A DNA stretch of 64,000 bases, taken from positions 3,676,001 through 3,740,000 of the forward strand of contig OX345643.1 in the NCBI GenBank assembly GCA_947044365.1, given 5' to 3'. Position 1 is the first letter of the stretch. Every line of letters starts with the position of its first letter. Position numbers and translations under genes: made by a program. Of the stretch, positions 12,501 through 21,081 are shown piece after piece. This DNA comes from Petrosia ficiformis. Lineage: Eukaryota > Porifera > Demospongiae > Haplosclerida > Petrosiidae. The notes beneath the pieces are model-generated. The model ran no database searches and had not been told where the DNA came from. It saw only the letters and a list, made by a program, of their open reading frames with translations.

Positions 12501-15500
12501 CTGACTGGCCGCTATACACTGTATATGGGACAGTTTACCTGTGTGGAAAACATTATGGGCTTACATGTATATACCCAATATCTGAGACTAGTTATTCTCT
12601 AGGAATACATACCACATCACTTCCTACAGCAGTGTTGATATTTCCTACCATCTATTGACTTCAGTAAACTTTCTTGTCATTTAACAATAAAGATTGTTAA
12701 TTTTATTGTGTAATGGAGTAATAAAAGCAGACACACGACTATAAGTACTTCAAAAAGTATGCTTAAAAGAACTGTACCTGTTTAGCCAGCTGTGAATGAA
12801 GGTTATCTTTTTAAAGCAAATGGGAGTTTCTATCTCTGCCTCTGTCTGTCTGTCTTTCTCTGTCTGGCTCCATCTCTTTGTCTCTATCTGTGTGTCTGTC
12901 TTTCTGTCTTACAGGTTCAAGATAAGTCCATCTCGGAAACTGACATTGCCAATATAATTCTCAAAAAATTCAAAGATAGTGGGGTTGTCATCTCATTTAC
13001 TGAAATAGCAAGAGTAGCTAGAAAGGAGGGAAGAAAAACACTTGCTTCACAGCTCTTAGAGCATGAAAGCCTTGTCAGTGATCAAGTGCAGATGCTGTTG
13101 GAAATGAAGGATACTGACAAAGCTTTAGATAAAGCCATTGGAAGCTGGGATTCACAATTAGGTCAGTTATACATGTACAGGAATTTTAGTTTCACCAAGT
13201 GTGTATTTTACACTATTGTAGCACATACATACTCAACTGGACTTATTATTGTGCTTTGTACTTACAGTTTGAAAAATGATTACATTTTTCATGCAAACTT
13301 AATTTTTAAGATGAATATTTAAACAGCAAGTGAAGAAGACCCTCTCGTGAAAACTCTGTTGATTGCTTACAAACTCAAAACTGTATATACATATGTATCT
13401 ATAAACTGTAATACATTAATATATTTACAAATCAGTCTCTCTAACATCCTTGTCCTCTTTATAATTAACTTTATTTTCATTTCTTCTTTCTCTGTACCTC
13501 ACTAGTGTATGAGGTGCTTGAAGAAATAAAAGGGACAGAGGATACAGCTCGATACATGCAAATCTTTCATCATCGACCAGTTGCAGCTGCTCTATATAAG
13601 AAGGTACTGTGTACATCTACAAATTTGATCTAATTACAAAATTTAACGCTGGAGAATTGCATTAAAACATCTGTTTAACCTACAGTAATTTCAATGACTT
13701 TAATTTCATCCTACATAGTACTCTGTATGTAGGGATGAGACCCCAAAAAAATGGCTAAAATCTCTGCTAATATATGCAGATAAGTTAAAATATACATATA
13801 ACTTTTGATAATGATTAATTCCATGACTAACAATACCTTTTTGAGATCTTCTTTAAAGTAGAGAACTGGCAAAATCTTCATAAAAATTATTAATATTATT
13901 ATTAATATTATTATTCTTTTCATGACTAAATTTCTAGAGCTATTAAAGTAGTTTTATCACAAATACAAGTTTACTTTAAAGCAAATTCAAGGGAACAATT
14001 GTCTTACTGTTCTGTTTCTTGACCTGGATAACTAACACTTCAGCCACTACAGCAACTTGCTTATGATAGGACGCCATTTGTAATATACCACACCCAGTAA
14101 TTAAGATGGCTCTGTCTATATCACATCCTCGGACACAAAACAAGGCCCCTATATTTTGTATATAGGACTTATATATACATATATGTAGTAATCCAGTTCA
14201 AAGTATATCCTTAGATTCAACATATAACTTATGTGCACTATCTTCATCATCAGCTCCATAGACGATATCATCTACAAATGTGGACTGTGAGAGATTTTGT
14301 ACCAACTCTGGATGTGACAAACAATATTTCTCTAAATGGTGCCTGATTGTGGCATTAAGTAAAAAGAGACTGGAAGAGACACCAAACACAACTCTGGGAA
14401 AATCTGAGAACTCTGATTTCTGGATGAACTTCAGTTACATTGTATGTCATTAACCTAAAGGAACCATAAGACATCACGATCCTTCTCTGACTTTGATACC
14501 ATTAGGAATGCTTTCTCTATATCTGCTGTGAGTGCTACTTGGTGAGTATGAAATCTCAACCATATATCCATGATTCTCTGATCAAACTTTGGCCCAGTAT
14601 ACAGACAGTCATTGAGTGATGGTCCTTTAGATTTTGCAGATGCGTCGTAAACAATTCTCAACTTAGTGGTCTCTTTGTCCTGCCAAATGACAGCGTGGTG
14701 TGGTAAATAATGGACCTTCACAATGCCGATACTCTCTGGATCGTCAACGTCTTCTATTAGTCCATTGGCATAGATGATTCTGAATGATGGAGTCGTATTC
14801 TTGAAGAACCTTCGGATTTTGTCGAAGGCGGCGTAATAGACCTTGAAGCCTTTTCAAACTCAATTAGTAATTGTCTGGTAGAATAGGGTGGAGATCTTTC
14901 CATGGAAGAGAGACTTCGTATCTGCCATCATTAAAACGAACAGTACTTCTAAATTCTTTGTAAACTGATTGGTCAGGGTCCTTGATACCCAGTGACTCTA
15001 AATCCCAGAATGACCGTACTCATGCTGTCTGTAGTAGTACTGTCTTGTTAGCATCAACGTACAGAGAAGTGGTTGTTGGGGTGGTGTATGTGGTAGCTTC
15101 CGGGTTCAGTCCTGGTTTACGAGTGAGAGAAGCTATTTTACCGTTGATCTGACTGAGTCACAGTATTGACGGGACTTGTGGGTGATGTAGTCTTTGCAGT
15201 ACTCCTGAAACAGATGCTAATGTGATGAGGACCACCGCTTTTAGAACACTTAGTTGTTGAGTGACATTCCCGACCAATGTAGCCTTTCCGTAGACAAATA
15301 AAACCACTGTCTAGATTTGCTCAGTATCTCTTTCCTTGCTTCAACCTGCATCACAACTCTGCAGATGGTGGATGGATGTGACTGTTGACTATAACAACAT
15401 TATGGGTTACAACTACAAGACATCAAAGCCGCAGCTGTATGTTGGTCTTTGCCAGCTCTCCTTCCTATTTGACTGATGTTCGTCACAGTCCGTTCTCTCA

Positions 15501-18500
15501 CTTCAACTTCCTGTTCCATCACCTCCATTAGCGCATCCAAACTCCAATTTCCATTCGTTATCTTTACGATGTCCTGTGCAGCTTGTTCAATAGAACTGAG
15601 GCCAGCAAACTGCCATATGACTTAGGCGAGACTCCTAGTGCCTTAAGGCACCAAACATGGGATTCCACAATGTCATACAGGTAACGGAGACTCTTTAGAT
15701 TGTGTTGCGATGTTACTGGCTCTACATTGAGCAGTATATCCATATGTCGGCTAATAATATGTTGTTTGTTGCCAAATTGTTTCCTCAGTATGGTAATGGC
15801 TTGATGCTAATTGGTGGAAGTCATAGTTAATCCAGATATGGCTTCATGGACAGTATGCTATAAAGACTTCAGATAATTGAACTTGTCAATGTCTGAAAGT
15901 TCCGTGTTGTTATGAATAGCTGATTTGTATGAGTCCCAGAAGGTTGTCTATGCTGTAATGTCACCATTGAAGGGACGTATTGTCAATTTTGGTAACCTCA
16001 CACGAGTGCTTCAGGAAGGGTGTGTTCACTCGGAAGTTGTCTCAGGTTCAAGTCCTGTTGTAGAAGTGATTGGAGTGGCTGTTGGTAGCACAACAGTTGG
16101 GGCAGTACAGTGTTTTTCAATACTGATCATGGCAACATAAATACCTTCCTTAAAAGAATCAGCTTGCTCAATCTCTTCCACCAGAGCATTGTCTTCCACA
16201 AGATCTAATATTATGTGTGAGTGTGTCAAGCTTCTCATGTAGGCTCAGCTTTAGTTGAGAGAGCCTTGATGTGTGTGCTCATGTGGCTTGCTGATGCCTT
16301 TTGCCCAGCCCGAATCAGCTTCTTCTTTCATACTATTAGCTCAAACTCCGACTGTAGAGTTATGCTTAGAGAATAGCTTATTATAATTTTGACACATGTG
16401 GTAGATCACATGATCCAAACAATTAATGAATATAGAGCATATATATGGTATAATGTCTACAACAGAACACTCACCATGTTCCTACCGAAAATATTAATGC
16501 AAAACAGAATAGTCATCACATACTTGATAATGAAACACAAAAGACTGACCTTCTCTGTTCCAGGTATTGATTCATTGGATAGCATCAAACTATGAAATGT
16601 TATACTTCAACAATTTATCAATAAATTATATAAAAATAAAATTAAAACAAGAATAATAAAAAACATTTTTAAAAAACGAATGAGTATGTAGGGATTTCAA
16701 AACCAAAAAGGCACAGACAGGAACAAGATTGAGATGGAAAAAAATTAAACACCACTTCCACATAATAACTGTACATAAGTATCGCTTCTTTGTGTTTTGC
16801 CTTTACTCTACATACATATATTATATATAATATATCAAAATAACAAGCAAAACACAAGAAACTACATGTATACTTATGTACCGTTGTTATATTGGAAGTG
16901 GTGTTTAATTTTGTTCCATCCCAATCTTGTTATTGTGACTCGTTCATTTTTTACTATGAACAACTAGTACTCAATTTTGTTGTAGACAGTAGACAATATT
17001 CAGTAACTAGGAAGCCTAAGCACTAGTTTTCTTGGATACCAAATAATTTGAATTGAATTGAAATTATTTATCTCAGGTATATCAAGCTATATAATTATGT
17101 AGCTTAAAGTTCATCAAATAATTGTGCAATGAGTTGTACCTTTTTGTCACATTTATGTACTTGTTATCTACCATAAGCTGATTAGCATTTAATTATTGAA
17201 TTGGCATATATTAATTACAGTAGTAATGAGGCATCGCTTTCTTTAAACTAGGAGGGTCATATAATACAGTTATCTAAATCCCCCACCCCACCCCACCCCC
17301 CCCCTTTCTGTATCCTCTTTTTATAATGCTCTTGCTTTCATTTAATTTTGCGATGCAGTATTGTAAAGAGTGTGATCCAGATGGCTTGGTAAACTTGTGT
17401 CGTCAAGAGAGTGATTTCCTGGAAGCTGGAATAAATCTTCTATCTCAGAGCTACAATAAAGAAGTGAGTAAACAAAGTTTATATTTATTAGGAATAAAAA
17501 TTTATCGCTATTAAATTTTATAATTTCAGTGTGATTCTAAAGGTAGACTTGTTCCTCAACATGAAAAACTCAAGTTAGCACACAAAGAGTTTATAGATGG
17601 ACAACTACAATTCCATTTGAAGGTAAATCTGGAAGATTGTTTTTATTAATGTATCACACCTTTAAGGCTGGTTTACAAAATGACGCCAAGTCTTGCGTTG
17701 CGTAAATGTGTTGAATCATGAAATTGATGCGCTTCTTTTAATGCCGTCAGACGCAATGTAACGCAAGAATAGGATCTGATTCTATTATTGCGTAAGCTGC
17801 ATTGCGTTTGACCAATCAGTTTTCAGAATTTTATCACAACGCCACTGACACAAAGCAAGGCTTGCGTCACTATGTGAGCTAGCCTTTACTGAATACCTGT
17901 AAAATGTAAATACTATTTTCTTGTATGCAATTATATATATTCATTGCATACTTAATAAAAATTCAGGTTGTAGAAGATCAAGACAGACTACTGAAAGAGC
18001 AGGAAGATCTAAAACAAAAATTAGGAGTTGATTTGATTGGTTGTACCCTATTTAATACACTATTAGAGGTTATTAACAACATGAATATTAATTTTGTGAT
18101 TGGTTGTACCCTATTTAATACACTATTAGAGGTTATTAACAACATGAATATTAATTTTGTGATTGGTTGTACCCTATTTAATACACTATTAGAGGTTATT
18201 AACAACATGAATATTAATTTGTGATTGGTTGTACCCTATTTAATACACTATTAGAGGTTATTAACAACATGAATATTAATTTTGTGATTGGTTGTACCCT
18301 ATTTAATACACTATTAGAGGTTATTAACAACATGAATATTAATTTTGTGATTGGTTGTACCCTATTTAATACACTATTAGAGGTTATTAACAACATGAAT
18401 ATTAATTTTGTGATTGGTTGTACCCTATTTAATACACTATTAGAGGTTATTAACAACATGAATATTAATTTTGACATTAAATTTTGTTGCCTGTAGTGTT

Positions 18501-20399
18501 CTTATTGGTAATGTGTATTCCTCTAACAGTTGGTTAGAAAAAATGAACTGAAGATAGCTGAAAACATGAAAAAGAAGTTTGCAATGAGTGACTCACTGTT
18601 AGTACATGTACACAAGTATAACCAATCCTGTTACACTCCATTCCCATATTTCTCTTTCTTCATTCAACCTTTCCATTTATGTACCTACCATCTCTTTCTC
18701 ATATCAATGTTACATATTGTTTAAATTATTCTGTATAATAACTGCTCTTACAATCACTGTCATTTTTGCTGTCTTTTAGCTTCTGGTGGGCGAAATTAAG
18801 AGGTCTAGCTGATGTTGCAAATTTTGAGGAATTAGAAAGATTCTCCAAACAAAAGAAGTCACCCATAGGATATGAAGTACGTTTATAAGATATCCATATC
18901 ATACTTATATATATATATACATACATGTGTTATCAGAGATGTAGAAAGAAAGAAAGAATGGAAAATGAAAATGAGAGTTGCCTCAGGTGGGATTCGAACC
19001 CACAACACTCTGTACTCGGAGTACAGATGCTCTACCAACTGAGCTACCAAGGCAGCTCAGCTGGCAGGGTCCAAATCAAACATCTTATACGCCTGTATGA
19101 ACCGGCTAACATGTACAGTTAATGAGTGGTGTCTGAATGCTATCCAAAATGTTTATTGTGATCTGTAATGTACATGTTAAATGCTTCGTTAAATTTGTTT
19201 AATAAAGATAATTAATGGTGTACACAAAATAGATGCTTCAAAAAGTTCTATCAACTTGTAACAGTGTCACACCTATAAAATGTGTCTCAAGTTACTCTTA
19301 AATAAGAAAATTAATTATGGGCATTACTATACATCTATACCAAATATACACTTGATACTTTCCTCAAACAAAACATCTAGGTCAGGGTTTTTGATAAGCT
19401 CATATGGCGCACCAGTGGCCCACAGAGCTCCTTAATTTAAAACAGCACAGTTCTCTCTTTGGGCCAGATGGCACAGTTAATATTTATGATTATATTGTCA
19501 CTAACAGCATTACCTCTTTGTTAATTGGCTCAACATGTATGCACACACTAACCATTGTTGAGCCAGTTTGGCCCATTCTTCAAAACACATCATAAACTCT
19601 GATGTAGGTATTCTTCCATTTATGTCTTGAATTGTGTGTAGCACCAACTCAAAATGACGTTAAAAGAAAATTCAAACCAAGCATCCTTAGCTCTTTACAA
19701 ATGCTCATTCGTTAAGTTGACTAACACTAAATGGAGCTCGCCACAATTACTAAGTTGAAATTGGTATAATATTTCTAATTAATGCACATATTTGCTTATT
19801 GTTGTCTGTTATAGCCATTTGCAAGAATTTGCATTGAGAAGAGCAGATATAGAGAAGCTATTAAGTATATTCCTCGCTGTTCATCTGAAAACAAGTGTAA
19901 CTTGTATATGTTGACTGGGTAAGTAATATGCATGTGCAGTACAGTGACTTTCTTCCTGTTTCATCTACTCACATTTTGTCTGTTAAAAATGACTGTACAG
20001 ATTTCCCTGTTATTTATATAATTATGATAGCTTGTCAAATGCTGTAGTTAGTTAGGGGAATGTTGAGCCAAAATTGACTCAAAGAAAAGGTGTTGAATGT
20101 TGGTAATAGTGTCACTATGGGAACATTTTAATTAATTGATTTTGTCGATGAAACAGGATTAATCTCATATGCATAGTGTATGATGTACTCAAATTTTATT
20201 AAACTTGTATGACATACATTTGTTTTATATACAAGTTGTGCTATTTACTTTTTCAAATAGAGATTGGCAGAAAGCGGCTGAAGCAGCTTTTAGTGAAAAA
20301 GATGTTGGGTCTCTAAATGAGATATTATTAAGACAAGGTCGTAATCCTGAGTTAGCTGATCTAGTTAAACAAATGAAAGCAAGACTAGGAGCTACTTGA
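1..20399 (+). CDS. VPS16: VPS16, HOPS/CORVET core subunit (5'-truncated by the window edge)
   Basis: VPS16 is a core subunit of the HOPS and CORVET tethering complexes at endosomes and lysosomes. Exons I can join in consistent phase: 220-379, 569-681, 1157-1276, 1847-1902, 9030-9098, 9453-9556, 10083-10159, 11582-11710, 11825-11964, 12213-12357, 12915-13161, 13327-13382, 13514-13603, 17359-17463, 17530-17622, 17967-18068, 18530-18597, 18780-18876, 19815-19918 and 20261-20399 (stop TGA). Bases 1-6 end in a donor and should be the tail of the preceding exon. The roughly 737 residues align along their length with remembered animal VPS16: [42 protein letters not shown] and KKSPIGYE correspond to conserved stretches. 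The beta-propeller part comes first and the alpha-solenoid VPS16_C part last. About the first 140 residues lie outside the window. The 13327/13514 junction is the least certain: acceptor 13506 gives the wrong phase. Confidence 0.93.
507..560. repeat. (CT)n microsatellite in VPS16 intron
   Basis: A pyrimidine tract made mostly of CT dinucleotides lies directly before the acceptor of the 569-681 exon. It probably forms part of that intron's polypyrimidine tract. It creates long open frames on both strands that are not genes. Confidence 0.85.
2395..2520. repeat. Dispersed repeat with 'gcgagtgttt...gcccac' motif
   Basis: The segment carries cttcgttagt, ggcgagtgtttg and caacgccca in this order. 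The same words recur around 37930-38150, 46270-46510 and 50570-50780, in both orientations, so this is a member of a dispersed family. I cannot define its ends here. Confidence 0.5.
2925..4500 (+). pseudogene. SWIM zinc-finger / YqaJ-nuclease gene of the ISL2EU-type element (broken)
   Basis: Fragments in shifting frames read as one protein. From about 3060 to 3530 there is a SWIM region: GHVQKIE, then CLPEMKKDR, then a C-x-C...C-K-H-I-A-A-L zinc motif near 3447-3515, which needs a frame change after the 2925-3536 open frame. From about 4180 to 4420 there is a YqaJ nuclease core: [16 protein letters not shown] with the metal-binding Asp, and [16 protein letters not shown] with the E-x-K pair, followed by DPNFFCDL. 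The order SWIM then YqaJ matches the accessory gene of ISL2EU-like elements, where it is presumed to be a nuclease or recombinase. Several frameshifts separate the blocks, so no full-length protein can be made. Confidence 0.75.
4834..5769 (-). pseudogene. THAP + HTH + DDE transposase of the ISL2EU-type element (fragmented)
   Basis: Minus-strand fragments from 5769 down to 4834. The first resembles a THAP zinc finger with its N-terminal cysteines missing or degenerate: [23 protein letters not shown], and a terminal [10 protein letters not shown] resembling the THAP AVPTIF region. The second holds a helix-turn-helix ([14 protein letters not shown]) and the start of a DDE domain ([12 protein letters not shown], whose Asp is the expected first catalytic residue). 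The rest of the DDE domain is missing or unreadable below 4834. It would bind the element ends and catalyse cut-and-paste transposition; this copy cannot. Confidence 0.75.
6250..7420. repeat. Long imperfect inverted repeat with internal tandem repeats
   Basis: The left arm (about 6250-6790) is CT-rich and the right arm (about 6850-7420) is its GA-rich complement. For example gttctaaacgcctctttc near 6298 pairs with the region near 7340, and tatcagatgttagctgggct near 6593 pairs with three right-arm copies. The right arm includes about four tandem units of 60-70 bp based on gacatagacaaaca, aactgatatagagagagaag and acatctgatagag (6900-7190). The open frames here are repeat translations, not proteins. 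Confidence 0.65.
7540..8280 (-). mobile_element. TIR element ('catagggatg' family), copy 1, interrupted by a MITE
   Basis: The sequence matches, in reverse complement, the element at 61761-62217. Shared blocks are aaagcaatcatagggatgg at the end, taactacgtatacaacgcat, ttaattgacc, tgatcccgggaatgac-like words and cagccatgattac. The ends are inverted (atccctatgactgcttt against aaagcaatcataggga). No coding region is visible, so it is a non-autonomous family of about 450 bp once the nested insertion is removed. Confidence 0.65.
7772..8043. mobile_element. hAT-like MITE nested in the preceding element
   Basis: The terminal inverted repeat is tagtgatgggcgata at both ends. The interior is rich in atatcgat and strongly self-complementary. 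The insertion splits host sequence between cagttt and ctacgtaa, and a related uninterrupted copy around 11130-11145 reads cagtttctacgtaa, which gives the empty site. The superfamily call rests only on the end sequence and is tentative. Confidence 0.65.
8396..8424. repeat. (TA)n/(TG)n microsatellite
   Basis: An alternating TA run passes into TG repeats. It is a simple repeat within the VPS16 intron. Confidence 0.8.
8525..8790 (+). mobile_element. TIR element ('catagggatg' family), partial copy
   Basis: It begins with ggcctgtagggtcatcccta and continues with cattccagggagcttggtca, attagtgggc and a cacataaaagtg stretch. These match the 61761 copy in the same orientation. The right half is lost or diverged. 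Confidence 0.5.
10840..11310 (-). mobile_element. TIR element ('catagggatg' family), diverged copy
   Basis: This copy runs in the same orientation as the 7540 copy. Shared blocks include attattttgattatc, atatatttcagc, tcagtttctacgtaa, catgcccattagttgacca and ttaactacatacacaatg. It lies in the VPS16 intron between exons 10083-10159 and 11582-11710 and supplies the empty-site comparison for the nested MITE. Confidence 0.5.
12835..12912. repeat. (CTGT)n-rich pyrimidine tract before a VPS16 exon
   Basis: A degenerate CTGT/TCTC repeat forms the polypyrimidine tract of the acceptor at 12913-12914. The open frame beginning at 12792 runs through this tract into the real exon; its start is not a real start codon. 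Confidence 0.75.
14090..14180. repeat. Fragment of the palindromic repeat family seen at 27.7-28.1 kb
   Basis: The words tatatcacatcc, ggacacaaaa, cctatattttgtatatagga are shared with the arms of the palindrome at 27737-28109. Only one arm is present, right beside the truncated end of the BEL/Pao remnant. Confidence 0.5.
14190..16330 (-). mobile_element. Truncated BEL/Pao-like LTR retrotransposon remnant, antisense in VPS16 intron
   Basis: Reading the minus strand from 16.3 kb downward, a gag-like N-terminal piece (16238-16026) has the acidic coiled-coil pattern [19 protein letters not shown] typical of the DUF1759 region. A degraded middle with many stops follows. Two reverse-transcriptase fragments come next: 14721-14455 with [19 protein letters not shown] and [14 protein letters not shown], and 14389-14198 with [10 protein letters not shown], the catalytic YVDD-box equivalent. 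These are hallmarks of Pao-type RT. RNase H, integrase and LTRs are not seen, and the sequence stops soon after the RT box, so the copy is truncated and frameshifted. It replicated once through an RNA intermediate; it is inert now. Confidence 0.75.
16675..16945. mobile_element. Foldback MITE, about 270 bp
   Basis: Left arm words aagattgagatgg, aaattaaacaccacttccac, tacataagtat and tttgtgttttg return inverted in the right arm as caaaacacaa, atacttatgta, gtggtgtttaatttt and ccatcccaatctt. Related pieces lie near 32090-32160, 38845-38965, 51480-51600 and 63600-63780, so this is a dispersed family. Confidence 0.65.
18035..18474 (+). repeat. 63-bp tandem array, seven copies, containing a VPS16 exon end and its 5' splice site
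   Basis: Units start at 18035, 18098, 18161, 18223, 18286, 18349 and 18412. All are 63 bp except the third, which lacks one T (62 bp). Each unit starts with 34 bases identical to the end of the 17967-18068 exon, then the donor gttatt and the first intron bases. Candidate donors therefore lie at 18069, 18132, 18195, 18257, 18320, 18383 and 18446. The first two extensions keep frame (+21 residues each). Going past the short third unit meets TGA at 18222-18224. Homology to VPS16 and phase with the next exon fit use of the first donor. Confidence 0.9.
18979..19053 (-). tRNA. tRNA-like sequence, probably tRNA-derived SINE head (Arg CCG-like)
   Basis: On the minus strand the acceptor arm GCCTTGG pairs with CTGAGGC followed by a discriminator A. 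An A-box-like tagctcagttgg and a B-box ggttcgaatcc are present with a perfect GTGGG/CCCAC T-stem. The anticodon arm can fold as CTGTA/TACAG around CTCCGAG, giving anticodon CCG, but one extra base is left before the stem. T-runs and a TTTC-rich stretch follow. It lies in a VPS16 intron, antisense. The intact boxes and the irregular anticodon arm suit either a tRNA gene or a SINE derived from one. Confidence 0.55.
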
Positions 20400-21070
20400 A
20401 GATTTGTACATTGTATGTATTACTACAGTCTGGCTGAATGTATGTGTATAATCTTCGACATTACTGTTTTGTTATTTTTTAATTACATGTATTGAAAAAA
20501 ATAGGGATTTTTATATTGTCTTTGTGTGTTTATTCTCATTTAATTTTGATCACCTTCGTATTTCATTAATATTTGTATTAATAGAAGATTAATAATATTA
20601 GTACCACTTGTATTATGGGACAGACTGGACCAACCCAGTGCAAAACAATGTCTTGTAAATAATTTAGTTAATACAGTGGCGGAGGAAGGTAATTTTGATT
20701 GGTCAGGCAAGACAGAGATGACTCCAAATGAATCAGTTATTTTAACTGCATGATGAGCAAATTATTGAACAAAAAATAATTATTATAAAAAGACAATTGG
20801 TTATAATGGGTGTGGTTGTCGCTGCTAAAATAAAACATGGCTGAATTACTGACAAAGTCAAAGTGAGTTTATGATTCCTTTTTTATTTTTTTATTTTTTT
20901 TTTCCTTTTCATTTGTTACTTTTCATTTGTTACTGATAAAATGCTTGGAGATTTAAATATTGGTCCGGCAATAGCCGGGTGTCATAACATTTTAGGGACC
21001 CCATGAATATGGGGATCCTGGGTCCCTAATGTTGTTGGCAAAACGGGGACCCCCTCGTGTAAATAAGATG
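20400..21070. other. Intergenic, VPS16 3' region to integrase gene
   Basis: No clear AATAAA was found close after the VPS16 stop. At 20837 a short open stretch (ATG then MAELLTKSK and a gtgagt donor) could be a first exon of the integrase gene, but its phase does not fit the 21082 exon simply, so I leave it unassigned. Confidence 0.4.
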
Positions 21071-21081
21071 GGGCTCATGGC

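Noticed and set aside
17925..18496. Repeat protein with 21-residue units, or a CRISPR-like array
   Set aside because: Units are contiguous without spacers, they start inside a VPS16 exon, and one unit has a one-base loss that breaks the frame. It is a tandem duplication over a splice site.
18925..19122. 65-codon + strand protein containing [11 protein letters not shown]
   Set aside because: It is the antisense reading of the tRNA-like sequence.
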